From NCBI GenBank assembly GCA_015233365.1, contig JADFXU010000023.1, forward strand, positions 1-39,356: a stretch of 39,356 nt of DNA, given 5' to 3'. The translations under genes and the position numbers were made by a program. The DNA is from Nitrospirota bacterium. Its GTDB lineage: Bacteria; Nitrospirota; Thermodesulfovibrionia; Thermodesulfovibrionales; Dissulfurispiraceae. Positions 1-8,323 of this stretch are shown one piece after another (positions within the stretch are counted from its first letter, which is position 1; the number at the start of each line of letters is the position of its first letter). The notes beneath the pieces are model-generated. The model was not told where the DNA came from. It worked only from the letters and a program-made list of their open reading frames with translations, and made no database searches.

Positions 1-2
1 AG

Positions 3-116
3 CTGGGCGCCTTTGATTTCGTCAGCAAGCCTGCCGACATCGATATGCTGGCCGGGAAGATCAAGGAGGCGTACTGGACGAAAATCGAGAAACCGCAGCA
101 GATCTCTGCCCTGTAA
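3..116 (+). CDS. Response regulator receiver domain, C-terminal fragment
   Basis: The reading frame enters from the left edge and ends at TAA after 37 residues. The text LGAFDFVSKPADIDML is typical of the end of a CheY-like receiver domain. The FVSKP stretch carries the conserved Lys-Pro pair of beta-5, followed by the alpha-5 helix (AGKIKEAYW). Only a short tail follows, so the protein probably ends with the receiver domain and has no C-terminal DNA-binding domain. A receiver domain at the C-terminus of a hybrid kinase is also possible. The partner kinase lies outside the window. Nothing links it directly to the phosphonate genes downstream, from which it is separated by about 275 bp. Confidence 0.6.
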   Translation: MGAFDFVSKPADIDMLAGKIKEAYWTKIEKPQQISAL

Positions 117-269
117 ATACAGGCAGCTATCTTGCTTTAAAATAAAACTAAAACGGAACTCTGCTTCGGTCTCTTTTCTTGCCACCCCCCGGCAACCATT
201 CGCCGGAATGAGCGGATTCGTCGTTAATCAAAATTTAACACTCCCGTAATACTGGTGAAATGATACCTA

Positions 270-280
270 TGCAATCATGT
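270..280 (+). promoter_or_regulatory. Direct repeat copy 1, possible shared regulatory site
   Basis: TGCAATCATGT occurs here, about 110 bp before the 73-aa gene, and again at 710-720 before phnF. Flanking bases are also partly alike (GAAAT shortly upstream, a GTAG/ATAG-type sequence downstream). It may be a shared operator or promoter piece. Low certainty. Confidence 0.3.
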
Positions 281-391
281 CGGTAGGTAGTTAGTGCTTC
301 AGTTCATAAATACGGTTGCATTCGGGGGCGACTGCATCCGCGTCACTTAGAGTATTGAAACCGGCATAAGCAAAATGAAAGGAGGGCAAAA

Positions 392-613
392 ATGGACCTT
401 GAACAATTCATCGACACGTTATCAGAGGAAGAGAGGCAACGCCACAAGGACCTGATAGAAGAATGCAGGTTGAGGAGCGAAAGAACCAGAAAGAGTTGCA
501 GCAGGTGTTTTAGAAACCTTAGAGATCTGTCGATTAAATTAGAATCGGCGGGGCAAATTTTGCGGCGGAATGGTCAGGAGGCCGTAAATGTAACGCTGCT
601 GGACCAGCCATAA
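392..613 (+). CDS. Small hypothetical protein (73 aa)
   Basis: I do not recognise this gene. It has a good ribosome binding site (AAAGGAGGG at about 378-386) before ATG 392, which supports real translation. The 73-residue product is charged and helical-looking, rich in Glu and Arg, with a Cys-rich patch (CSRCF at about residues 36-40). No membrane segment or signal peptide is visible. It lies between the response regulator and phnF. The region upstream of it shares an 11-bp direct repeat with the region upstream of phnF, so the two could share a regulator. No function is proposed. Confidence 0.55.
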   Translation: MDLEQFIDTLSEEERQRHKDLIEECRLRSERTRKSCSRCFRNLRDLSIKLESAGQILRRNGQEAVNVTLLDQP

Positions 614-709
614 ATCGCAGGAGCTGAAAGAAACAAGAGGCATTTAATGACAAAAGGAACCTTTTAACCGAGATGTAATGCTTATGTAACTTTATTGAAA
701 TATCATCTG

Positions 710-737
710 TGCAATCATGTGTATAGATGTTTAGACA
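710..737 (+). promoter_or_regulatory. Direct repeat copy 2 with candidate PhnF operator
   Basis: The repeat TGCAATCATGT (710-720) overlaps an imperfect palindrome, TGTATAGATGTTTAGACA (720-737). This lies 17 bp upstream of the chosen phnF start at 755. GntR/HutC-type regulators bind short inverted repeats of this general kind, and PhnF-like proteins often act on their own promoter. Autoregulation is inferred only from position and symmetry. Confidence 0.3.
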
Positions 738-754
738 ACGCTTGGGAGATACTC

Positions 755-1516
755 ATGATTGACAGGGATAACGGTGTTTCATATTACCACCAACTCTCAA
801 GCATCCTCATTGAGCAGATAAGCAATGGCACTTTCCAGCAAGGCAACAGGCTCCCTACCGAAAACGAACTCAGCAAAAGGTATGGATTGAACAGGCACAC
901 CGTAAGAAGGGCGATGGAACGGCTGGAGGATGAAGGACTCATATATAAGGTAAGGGGCAAGGGTGTATTTGTTGCCAATACTAAAATTCCCTATAAGGTC
1001 TCGAAAAAGACACAATTCACAAACCTTATGCTCTCCGCGGGCCTGACCCCTGATTCAGAATTGCTTAATTCATATGAAATTGCCGCAGGAAATGAAATAG
1101 CGGAGAAGCTCAATATAGGTCCCTCCGATAAGGTGATAGCGCTGGACATATTGAGGTATGTAGATGAGATTCCTTTTTGTCATACCGTATCTTTCCTGAG
1201 GGCCGATATCTTCCCGGGACTTCGCGGTCTGCTGAACGGCCTCTATTCCATCTATAACATTCTCAAAAAACATTACGACATCGACATGCAAAGGGTATCG
1301 TCGAATTTCGAGGTATCGATGCCGGGTGATTCGGAAATGAACATCCTTCAGATATCCGCGAAGACACCGCTTCTTGTTGTCAGGAGCATATCAAAAAGCC
1401 AGCACGGAGACATGGTCGAATACTGCACGACCTGTTTCAGGGGAGACCTGAGCAGTATCACTGTGGATTTCAATGAGGACGCAAAAGGAACAGAAGAAAT
1501 CCAGGCTGCTAAATAA
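755..1516 (+). CDS. phnF: GntR/HutC-family regulator, PhnF-like
   Basis: The product is a 253-aa transcription factor. The N-terminal winged helix-turn-helix (about residues 5-70) shows the GntR pattern: YYHQLSSILIEQI, then RLPTENELSKRYGLNRHTVR and a wing with KVRGKGVFVA. The rest is a UTRA ligand-binding domain (about residues 85-245), the HutC-subfamily fold found in PhnF. An in-frame ATG exists at 695, but ATG 755 has a good GGGAG upstream and begins exactly at the domain, so I chose 755. The gene opens the phosphonate cluster and is followed 35 bp later by phnD. It probably represses the operon and responds to a phosphonate or P-status ligand; the ligand cannot be read from the sequence. 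Confidence 0.85.
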   Translation: MIDRDNGVSYYHQLSSILIEQISNGTFQQGNRLPTENELSKRYGLNRHTVRRAMERLEDEGLIYKVRGKGVFVANTKIPYKVSKKTQFTNLMLSAGLTPDSELLNSYEIAAGNEIAEKLNIGPSDKVIALDILRYVDEIPFCHTVSFLRADIFPGLRGLLNGLYSIYNILKKHYDIDMQRVSSNFEVSMPGDSEMNILQISAKTPLLVVRSISKSQHGDMVEYCTTCFRGDLSSITVDFNEDAKGTEEIQAAK

Positions 1517-1551
1517 ATTTTTAGTAATAAAAATTAACTGAGGAGGATGAA

Positions 1552-2457
1552 ATGAGGAAATTATTGGTAGCGATATTCTGTCTCCTGATGTTTTTTGGGA
1601 CCTTTTCGGGAATATCTCAGGCGGGTGATAAATGCCTCACCTGGGGGCTCATTCCAGCTGAAGACCCGCAGGCCATGATTCAGTCGTACATTCCTATGGT
1701 GAAATGGATGGAGAAGGAATCGGGGCTATGCATAAAACTGACTGCAGCGACTGACTACACGGGCATAATTGAGGCGATGAGGGCAAAGAGGGTCGATATT
1801 GCGTTCTTCGGTCCTTTCTCATTTGTTTTGGCCCAGGAGAGGGCGGGAGCCGAGGCATTTGCAGTCGGCATGGACAAAAACGGGAAGACAACGTACCGTT
1901 CCTACCTCGTAGCTACGCCTGAGGCAGCGCATAAGCTCGGCATTACTAAACCGCTGGAGGGCCTGGAGGGGATGAAAGAACTGAAAGAAAAGCTTGGCAA
2001 CAGGAAAGAGTTCACTTTTACTTTTACGGACACTGCTTCAACGTCGGGCTATGCAATACCCAGATATTTCATGATGAAGGCCGGATTGGACCCGGAGAAG
2101 GTATTCAGGAAGGTCGGCTTTATAGGGGAGCATGATGCATCGGAACTCGTTGTGAAGAATAAAATCATAGACATCGGCGCTGACAATGATGTCACTTATC
2201 CAAAGATGATCGAGAGCGGAAAGACCTCTCCGGAGACGAATATCATAATATGGAAGTCTATGGAACTTCCGGGCTCCCCCACGGCAGTCAGGAAGGATCT
2301 TCCTGCCGACGTAAAGGACAAATTACGGAAGGCCCTTCTCAATGTCCCCAAAAATATAGTTACGGGCTACGGCAAGATAACCGGATACAGGCTTATAAGC
2401 GATGGTGATTTTGCAGTAATAAAAGAAGTTAAGAAGGCGATCGATAGTCTTAAATAA
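1552..2457 (+). CDS. phnD: Phosphonate ABC transporter substrate-binding protein PhnD
   Basis: The 301-aa protein begins with a signal peptide (MRKLLVAIFCLLMFF...SQA, about residues 1-24) and continues as a PhnD-type periplasmic binding domain. Family features are WGLIPAEDPQAMIQSYIPM near the N-terminus, AMRAKRVDIAFFGPFSF, and TDTASTSGYAIPRYFM in the region that closes over the phosphonate group. It should capture phosphonates, and possibly phosphite, in the periplasm and deliver them to PhnC/PhnE. GAGGAGG lies just before the ATG. It is the first transporter gene of the operon, 33 bp ahead of phnC. PhnD paralogs in other bacteria differ in preference for 2-aminoethylphosphonate, methylphosphonate or phosphite; which one applies is unknown here. 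Confidence 0.93.
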   Translation: MRKLLVAIFCLLMFFGTFSGISQAGDKCLTWGLIPAEDPQAMIQSYIPMVKWMEKESGLCIKLTAATDYTGIIEAMRAKRVDIAFFGPFSFVLAQERAGAEAFAVGMDKNGKTTYRSYLVATPEAAHKLGITKPLEGLEGMKELKEKLGNRKEFTFTFTDTASTSGYAIPRYFMMKAGLDPEKVFRKVGFIGEHDASELVVKNKIIDIGADNDVTYPKMIESGKTSPETNIIIWKSMELPGSPTAVRKDLPADVKDKLRKALLNVPKNIVTGYGKITGYRLISDGDFAVIKEVKKAIDSLK

Positions 2458-2490
2458 CGGTAGAGACGAAAGGATGACGAGGAGGTATTT

Positions 2491-3261
2491 ATGCTTTGCG
2501 TCGAAGGTATTAATAAGAGATTCAATGGAAGGCAAGTCCTTTCAAATTTGAATCTGAGAGTAGGCAGCGGGGAAACTGTCGCTCTTATAGGATCAAGCGG
2601 CTCGGGCAAGACAACCTTGATAAGAACGATCAACGGCTTCGTAGTTCCGGATTCGGGCAGAGTCGCCATCCAGGGAAAAGATATAGATTACAGGAACAGG
2701 GAAGCCCTCAGGCAGACAAGAAAAAGAATAGGTATGGTATACCAGCTTTTTAATCTTGTGGAAAGGGCGTCTGCCCTGGATAATGTGATGTCCGGGGCCC
2801 TGGGACGGATGGACAGGGGAATTCATCTCCTGGTCTCGACTGTGGGATTTTTTCAAAAAGAGGACAGGGACAAGGCCATGGATGTCCTGAGGTTTGTAGG
2901 CATAGAGGACAAAGCCAATGAGAGGGTTGACAGGCTGAGCGGCGGACAGAAACAGAGGGTCGCAATAGCAAGGGCATTGATGCAGGAACCTGAACTTCTG
3001 CTTGCGGATGAGCCCGTCGCCAACCTCGATCCAAAAACAGGAAGGAAGATACTTGAACTATTCCTGAAGATAAATGTTGGAAAAGGGATAACAGTGATAA
3101 CGGTCTTGCACCATATCGAAGCTGTCAGAGACCATTTCAGGAGAGTTGCTGCGATCAAAGACGGGACTGTATGTTTCGACGGCAAAGTCGATGAACTTAC
3201 CGGCGACCACATAGATTATATCTATAAGTCCGACAGGAACCTGGAATGTGCAGCGGCATAA
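2491..3261 (+). CDS. phnC: Phosphonate ABC transporter ATP-binding protein PhnC
   Basis: The 256-aa ABC ATPase energises phosphonate import. Visible motifs are Walker A GSSGSGKTT (about residues 34-42), Q-loop MVYQLF, signature LSGGQKQRVAIARAL, Walker B LLLADEPVANLD, and the H-loop in VLHH. Length and the NLVERASALDNVMSGALGR stretch fit PhnC rather than a general importer. GAGGAGG precedes the ATG. The 3' end overlaps phnE by 16 bp, implying translational coupling with its membrane partner. Confidence 0.93.
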   Translation: MLCVEGINKRFNGRQVLSNLNLRVGSGETVALIGSSGSGKTTLIRTINGFVVPDSGRVAIQGKDIDYRNREALRQTRKRIGMVYQLFNLVERASALDNVMSGALGRMDRGIHLLVSTVGFFQKEDRDKAMDVLRFVGIEDKANERVDRLSGGQKQRVAIARALMQEPELLLADEPVANLDPKTGRKILELFLKINVGKGITVITVLHHIEAVRDHFRRVAAIKDGTVCFDGKVDELTGDHIDYIYKSDRNLECAAA

Positions 3262-4805
3262 CTGCCTTTAACATCAAGGGTATCAGGACGGCCCTTTTGT
3301 GGGCGGTATTCTGTATTATCATCGCCTTTTCTTTCAGGGAAGCTCATCTTGATATCAGGACATTGGCGGACGGCCTGCCCTATGCAGCGGCCCTGTTAAG
3401 GGACATGTTCCCGCCCAATTTTTATGCCCTGGAAAAGATATTGTTGCTCGCTGCTGAAACTATTGCAATGGGGCTTTGGGCCACCATTATAGGAATAGCA
3501 TTTTCGATTCCCCTGGGATTGATATCTGCTAAAAATACCTCGCCCAATGTGTTCGTTTACACCGGCGGCAAACTCCTTGTGAATGGGATGAGGGCTATAC
3601 CCGATTTGGTATGTGCCCTCATATTCGTCACCTCCTTCGGCATGGGGCCTGTCGCGGGTATCCTGGGACTGCTGATTCCGGCTATCGGGACACTGGCCAA
3701 ATTCTATGCAGAGGCGATCGAGAGCATTGACACCGGGCCGGTTGAGGCAGTGCGGGCTGCCGGGAGTCATGGCCTGAGCATCATCAGGCACGCAGTATTA
3801 CCACAGGTTTTTCCGCTGTTCATGGGCTACAACCTTTACATGCTTGACCACAATATAAGGGCGGCCATGACTTTGGGTCTTGTGGGCGCCGGCGGCCTCG
3901 GGTTTGAACTTTTCAGACAAATGAGATCATTTCATTATCACAAGGCCTCGGCAATTTTAGTGATCGTTTTTCTGATCATTACCGTTATAGACCGGCTCTC
4001 TTCATACCTGAGAAACGGGATTACAGACGGGACTTTTCTGAATTCACGGGGGCGGCTTAAAGACTGGTCATTGCTCTCTGTTTTCTGTTTGATCACCGGT
4101 TTGTCCATTTTTCTTGTTCCTGTCAGCCTTCGCGAAATAGTTGCCGGAATTCCGAGGATCAGAGACTTCCTTTCGGGTATGTTTCCGCCGGACTTCTCAC
4201 CTATTTTTACAGACATGAAGTTGATGCTGGAGACAGTCGGAATGGGGATAAGCGGCACTTTTATCGCTATGCTTATCGCTGTCCCTTTAGGTATGCTTTC
4301 AGCAAAGAGTATAACCCGAAGTCCCTTTATTTATAACATCACAAAGGAAATTACAAATTTTTTCAGGGCCATGCCTGAACTGATGTTCGCGCTTATCTTC
4401 GTCGCAGCAGTCGGCCTCGGTCCCTTTGCAGGGGTCCTGGCCCTGGCGCTCCACACGGCGGGCTTTCTGGGAAAATTCTATGCTGAGGCAATAGAGAATG
4501 TCGATCCGAAACCTGTTGAAGCGACAGAAGCCACGGGAGCAAGCTTCTTGCAGATAATCAGGCATGCAATATTTCCTCAGGTTTCTCCCTTATTCCACAG
4601 CTACAATCTCTATATCCTTGACAGGAACATCAGGGCGTCCACATTGATGGGGATAGTGGGCGCCGGGGGCATAGGGTTCGAACTCGTGATGAGCATGAAA
4701 CTTTTTGACTACAGGCATACTGCAACCCTGATGATAATAATCCTTACTACTGTAATGCTCGTTGACTGGGCGTCTTCATATTTGAGAAATAAGGTGGTGG
4801 CTTAA
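3246..4805 (+). CDS. phnE: Phosphonate ABC transporter permease, fused PhnE1-PhnE2
   Basis: The product is 519 aa, about twice the usual PhnE length of roughly 260-280. It consists of two homologous permease halves in tandem. Half 1 (about residues 1-265) carries the coupling (EAA-like) loop EAVRAAGSHGLSIIRHAVLPQ and then LVGAGGLGFELF. Half 2 (about 270-519) repeats it as EATEATGASFLQIIRHAIFPQ and IVGAGGIGFELV. Each half has several hydrophobic transmembrane stretches. The fusion supplies both permease subunits in one chain. It overlaps phnC by 16 bp and ends 2 bp before phnG. The reading frame is open throughout, so the fusion is not an obvious sequencing artefact. Confidence 0.92.
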   Translation: MCSGITAFNIKGIRTALLWAVFCIIIAFSFREAHLDIRTLADGLPYAAALLRDMFPPNFYALEKILLLAAETIAMGLWATIIGIAFSIPLGLISAKNTSPNVFVYTGGKLLVNGMRAIPDLVCALIFVTSFGMGPVAGILGLLIPAIGTLAKFYAEAIESIDTGPVEAVRAAGSHGLSIIRHAVLPQVFPLFMGYNLYMLDHNIRAAMTLGLVGAGGLGFELFRQMRSFHYHKASAILVIVFLIITVIDRLSSYLRNGITDGTFLNSRGRLKDWSLLSVFCLITGLSIFLVPVSLREIVAGIPRIRDFLSGMFPPDFSPIFTDMKLMLETVGMGISGTFIAMLIAVPLGMLSAKSITRSPFIYNITKEITNFFRAMPELMFALIFVAAVGLGPFAGVLALALHTAGFLGKFYAEAIENVDPKPVEATEATGASFLQIIRHAIFPQVSPLFHSYNLYILDRNIRASTLMGIVGAGGIGFELVMSMKLFDYRHTATLMIIILTTVMLVDWASSYLRNKVVA

Positions 4806-4807
4806 GA

Positions 4808-5233
4808 ATGGCGGATGGCATGGACAATCAGTCGATAATTGCAAAAATGGATGACAGATCGATAGAAAGACTGATTTGCCTGATGCCTGCAAATGAAATT
4901 GATATCGTAAAGACGCCTGAGACAGGTCTTCTGATGATGGCGGTCAAGGATTCCTTTGACGTGGAATTTTATCTGGGAGAGATACTTGTGACAGAAGCGG
5001 AGGTCCGGTACAACGGCAAAAAGGGATATTCGATGGTCATGGGAGATGAGCCCGAGCGGGCTATTGCGGCCGCTGTTGTGGATGCTGTGCTCGGAAGCGA
5101 TAATAAAAAATTAAAAATGACGGTAAACAGGGTCCTTGCGTCGTGCATGAAAAGAGTGAACAAAAATGAAAAACAGCAGGGAAAACTCACGGCCAGAACA
5201 AAGGTTAGTTTCGAAACAATGAGGAAAGGGTAG
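4808..5233 (+). CDS. phnG: C-P lyase core subunit PhnG
   Basis: The 141-aa protein matches PhnG in size and pattern: RLICLMPANEIDIVKTPETGLLMM, then FYLGEILVTEAEVRYNG and a GDEPERAIAAAVVDAVL segment. PhnG is a small subunit of the PhnGHIJ core complex, which builds and cleaves the ribose-linked phosphonate intermediate. With PhnI, PhnH and PhnL it takes part in displacing adenine from ATP by the phosphonate. The start lies 2 bp after the phnE stop, with AAGGTGG from the end of phnE as ribosome binding site. phnH follows after 10 bp. Confidence 0.9.
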   Translation: MADGMDNQSIIAKMDDRSIERLICLMPANEIDIVKTPETGLLMMAVKDSFDVEFYLGEILVTEAEVRYNGKKGYSMVMGDEPERAIAAAVVDAVLGSDNKKLKMTVNRVLASCMKRVNKNEKQQGKLTARTKVSFETMRKG

Positions 5234-5243
5234 GAAACGACTT

Positions 5244-5849
5244 ATGGACAACACATATTTACTTGCGCAGATTACATACAGAATCATTCTTCAGTCTATG
5301 GGCCATCCGGGGAAAATTTATCAGTTGCCGGGTGGATGGGTAAACGGCCAGGGGGCCGGTGATACCCGAACCGGCTGCGGGAAAGCGGATGGATTAATGT
5401 CTGTTCTTTTGACCCTTCTTGATCATGAGGTCACATTTTTTCTCCTGGGCAGCAGTGCGAATTGTTTTGAAGATAAGATCTTCGAGCTGACGAGAAGTAC
5501 TGTCTCCGATATTGTATCTGCCGATTTCATAATTGTGCCCGAGGGCAAGAGCGGGGGCGAAGTGCTGAAAGCCAGGAGAGGAAGCCTTGATTATCCTGAT
5601 GCCGGCGCAACCGTGCTGTATATAATTGACAGCCTCGTGGACAGAAGCAATGGAAAGGGCCGTATTTTATTGAAAGGCCCCGGCATAAAAGACGGACTCG
5701 AAATATCCGTGAGCGGGCCTATGAAAGATGAATTTCTCTGCATCAAAGAGGCCAACGCGGAATTCCCGCTGGGAATAGACTGCATTTTCATAGATAAGTT
5801 CGACAGGATAATGTGCATTCCGAGATCGACAATGATAGAGGTGAATTAG
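5244..5849 (+). CDS. phnH: C-P lyase core subunit PhnH
   Basis: The 201-aa product fits PhnH. It has an N-terminal FRxIL-like stretch (YRIILQSMGHPGKIYQLPG) and a central TLLDHEVTFFL segment. Near the C-terminus are LKGPGIKDGLEISVSGP and the PLGIDCIFID pattern seen in this family. PhnH is a subunit of the PhnG2H2I2J2 core and resembles a vestigial PLP-enzyme fold without the cofactor. It sits between phnG and phnI as in E. coli. Its stop lies 2 bp before the chosen phnI start. Confidence 0.9.
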   Translation: MDNTYLLAQITYRIILQSMGHPGKIYQLPGGWVNGQGAGDTRTGCGKADGLMSVLLTLLDHEVTFFLLGSSANCFEDKIFELTRSTVSDIVSADFIIVPEGKSGGEVLKARRGSLDYPDAGATVLYIIDSLVDRSNGKGRILLKGPGIKDGLEISVSGPMKDEFLCIKEANAEFPLGIDCIFIDKFDRIMCIPRSTMIEVN

Positions 5850-5851
5850 CG

Positions 5852-6970
5852 ATGGGTTATGTTGCTGTAAAGGGCGGGACAGAAGCAATAGAAAATGCGG
5901 CAAAACTTCTTTATTATGAGAGGATAAAAGGCGGTACGCGCCCGTTGAAGGCGGATCAGATCAGGGAACAACTGTACCTTGCTGTTGACAGGGTCATGGG
6001 CGAAGGCTCGCTGTATGCTCCCGATCTTGCGGCGCTTGCCATAAAGCAATCTGCAGGGGACACTTTCGAGGCTTCTTTCATGCTCAGGGCTTACAGGGCC
6101 ACGAAACCCAGGGTCGGATATTCCATCCCGCAAGCGACGACGGAAATTAAGGTTGTCAGAAGGATTTCCGCTGCCTTTAAAGATATTCCGGGAGGACAAA
6201 TACTGGGTCCTACATCGGATTATACGCTGAGACTCCTTGATTTCGAACTATTGAATGACAACCAGAAAACAAGGAAGTCATATATTAACAATCTTTTTAA
6301 GGGACTCAGGGATGTCGGTCCCCTTCCTGAATCGTTTCCCAGGGTGATAGAAATAATGAGAAAAGAGGGGCTTTTGACGGAGCGGGCAGGGAATTCTGGC
6401 CTGGACATTTCAGGCATATATGATGTAACAAGACAGTCCCTGACGTTTCCTGCGGGCAGAAGCGCCACGCTTCAGTCCATGGCGAGGGGCGAGACAGGCG
6501 GACTGCTCTTGCTGGCATATTCCAATATGAGGGGTTACGGAGATATTCATCCCACTGTCGGAGAGCTGAGGGTTGGGTACGTTCCCGTAAGAATCAAACA
6601 TCCTTACACCAGCGAGCTTTACACCGTTGGTGAAGTGAAAATAACGGAAGCAGAGGTCATCGCCAAATTCACGGCAAATGACGGATCTCCCAAATTCACT
6701 CTCGGTTACGGGCTTTGTTTCGGACACAATGAAACCAAAGCTATTTCCATGGCGATCCTTGACAGGGCGATGCAGACGGAGGGGAAAAGGATGCCGTCTG
6801 AAGATCAGGAATTCGTCCTGTCACATATCGACGGAATCGATGCCTTGGGTTTTTGCGCCCACTGGAAGCTTCCGCATTATGTTACATTCCAGTCCGATCT
6901 GGACAGGCTGAGGAAGACCCGGGAGTCCGATAACCTGTGCGGAAGAGGGAAAGCCGGCATCGAAAAATGA
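5852..6970 (+). CDS. phnI: C-P lyase core subunit PhnI (nucleosidase component)
   Basis: The 372-aa product starts MGYVAVKGGTEAI, the characteristic PhnI N-terminus. An upstream in-frame ATG at 5813 would overlap phnH by 37 bp, whereas ATG 5852 has GAGGTG at a good distance, so I chose 5852. PhnI, with PhnG, PhnH and PhnL, catalyses replacement of adenine in ATP by the phosphonate to give the ribose 1-phosphonate 5-triphosphate. Other family-like stretches are RAYRATKPRVGYSIPQ, LLLAYSNMRGYGDIHPTVGE and GYGLCFGHNETKAISMAILD. The stop overlaps the phnJ start in an ATGA arrangement. Confidence 0.93.
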   Translation: MGYVAVKGGTEAIENAAKLLYYERIKGGTRPLKADQIREQLYLAVDRVMGEGSLYAPDLAALAIKQSAGDTFEASFMLRAYRATKPRVGYSIPQATTEIKVVRRISAAFKDIPGGQILGPTSDYTLRLLDFELLNDNQKTRKSYINNLFKGLRDVGPLPESFPRVIEIMRKEGLLTERAGNSGLDISGIYDVTRQSLTFPAGRSATLQSMARGETGGLLLLAYSNMRGYGDIHPTVGELRVGYVPVRIKHPYTSELYTVGEVKITEAEVIAKFTANDGSPKFTLGYGLCFGHNETKAISMAILDRAMQTEGKRMPSEDQEFVLSHIDGIDALGFCAHWKLPHYVTFQSDLDRLRKTRESDNLCGRGKAGIEK

Positions 6971-7848
6971 AGCTTGATAACTACATGAAAAGGAAGGAAA
7001 GCAGGCAAAAGGCTGTTGAATACAATTTTGCCTTTCTGGACGAGAGCGCAAAAAAGGAGATAAGGCGCAAGATACTTAAGGCAGTGGCAGTGCCCGGATA
7101 TCAGGTCCCTTTTGCGTCGCGGGAGCTGCCGATTGCAAAGGGCTGGGGAACGGGCGGGCTGCAGATAACCCTTTCCATTATCGGCAGCGGCGATGTACTG
7201 AAGGTCATAGACCAGGGCTGTGACGGAAGTGTGAATGCGGTGAACATAAAGAAATTTATCGGCAGGGTAACGGGCGTAAAAACCACAACTGTTACCAGGG
7301 AGGCCACTATTATCCAGACGAGGCACAGGATTCCTGAAGAAAGGATGAGCGAAGACCAAATACTTGTCCTCCAGGTGCCTTTTCCGGAGGCGCTGCGGAT
7401 GGTGGAACCATCAGAACTGGAGACCAGGCGGATGCATGGAGAGGCTGACTACAGCAGAATGTGGCTCTATCTTTATGAGGACATAGTCCGCTACAGCGAG
7501 ATAAGTATAGGAGCGAGGTATCCGGTGACGGTGAATGGACGATATATCATGGACCCGAGTCCTATTCCCAGATGGGACATCCCAAAACTGAACATGGCCG
7601 ACACGATCTATATTTTTGGGGCCGGGCGGGAAAAAAGGATTTATGCTGTGCCCCCTCATACAAAAGTTGAGCCCCTGGAGTTCGAAGACTTCAAATTCAG
7701 GGTCGAGGATTTCACGGGAGCCGCATGCCGGAGGTGCGGCAGCGCGGACACTTTTCTCGATGAGATCATTGATGAAGTTTCGGGCAGAAGGATTTACCAG
7801 TGCTCGGATACGGGGCAGTGTGATTTGAGTAATGGAAAAATATCGTAG
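6967..7848 (+). CDS. phnJ: C-P lyase PhnJ, radical SAM enzyme that breaks the C-P bond
   Basis: The 293-aa protein closely resembles E. coli PhnJ. It carries four cysteines spaced C-2-C-21-C-5-C (residues 254, 257, 279, 285). This is the same spacing as the unusual iron-sulfur ligand set plus catalytic cysteine of E. coli PhnJ (241, 244, 266, 272). Gly44 in AVPGYQVPF corresponds to the radical-carrying glycine (Gly32 in E. coli). Other signature text is GWGTGGLQITLS, LKVIDQGCDGSVNAV, IQTRHRIPE and GAGREKRIYAVPP. Start 6967 gives an ATGA overlap with phnI; the in-frame ATG at 6937 lies deep inside phnI and is unlikely. PhnJ releases the hydrocarbon from ribose-1-phosphonate 5-phosphate and leaves a 1,2-cyclic phosphate. 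Confidence 0.97.
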   Translation: MKLDNYMKRKESRQKAVEYNFAFLDESAKKEIRRKILKAVAVPGYQVPFASRELPIAKGWGTGGLQITLSIIGSGDVLKVIDQGCDGSVNAVNIKKFIGRVTGVKTTTVTREATIIQTRHRIPEERMSEDQILVLQVPFPEALRMVEPSELETRRMHGEADYSRMWLYLYEDIVRYSEISIGARYPVTVNGRYIMDPSPIPRWDIPKLNMADTIYIFGAGREKRIYAVPPHTKVEPLEFEDFKFRVEDFTGAACRRCGSADTFLDEIIDEVSGRRIYQCSDTGQCDLSNGKIS

Positions 7849-7855
7849 GATGAAT

Positions 7856-8323
7856 ATGATTATTCGGGAGGCGGCAGAAGAGGATTTGCATTCTGTTCTT
7901 TCGCTCTACGGACAGCTCGGTATGGATGATGGCAATGTGCTGACTGCTGATGAAGCAATAGTTATCTTCAGGAGGATGAAATCCTATCCTGATTACACGC
8001 TATATGTGGCTGTCAGCGGTAACGATATCATGGGAGTATTTTCACTTCTCATAATGGATAACATGGCCCACAAGGGCGCGCCATCGGGGATTATTGAAGA
8101 TGTTGTTGTCCGGGAGGATTTGAGAAGGCTGGGAATCGGGCGCAGGATGATGAATTTTGCGATGTATCTCTGCAAGAAAAAGGGATGCTACAAGCTTGCA
8201 TTGTCAAGCAATATCCAGCGTGAATCCGCGCACCGTTTCTATGAAAAGCTGGCTTTCAGGAAGCACGGACAGAGTTTCGTCGTCGATCTTGCAGCAAGGG
8301 AAGGAGACCTTATTTGCTTATGA
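7856..8323 (+). CDS. GNAT N-acetyltransferase, possible PhnO analog
   Basis: The 155-aa protein has the GNAT fold. MIIREAAEEDLHSVLSLYGQL forms beta-1/alpha-1, and motif A is VVVREDLRRLGIGRRMM with the RxxGxG acetyl-CoA loop. SSNIQRESAHRFYEKLAFRKHG is motif B. Possible starts are ATG 7832, 7850 and 7856; only 7856 has a usable GTAGGA at proper distance. The gene sits between phnJ and phnK and overlaps phnK. In E. coli, PhnO is a GNAT enzyme of the phn operon that acetylates aminoalkylphosphonates, so a similar role is plausible. Similarity to PhnO beyond the fold cannot be judged here, so no symbol is given. Confidence 0.85.
   Translation: MIIREAAEEDLHSVLSLYGQLGMDDGNVLTADEAIVIFRRMKSYPDYTLYVAVSGNDIMGVFSLLIMDNMAHKGAPSGIIEDVVVREDLRRLGIGRRMMNFAMYLCKKKGCYKLALSSNIQRESAHRFYEKLAFRKHGQSFVVDLAAREGDLICL

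Noticed and set aside
6937..6966. Upstream ATG for phnJ
   Set aside because: It would add ten residues overlapping phnI; the ATGA overlap at 6967 is the normal coupled start.
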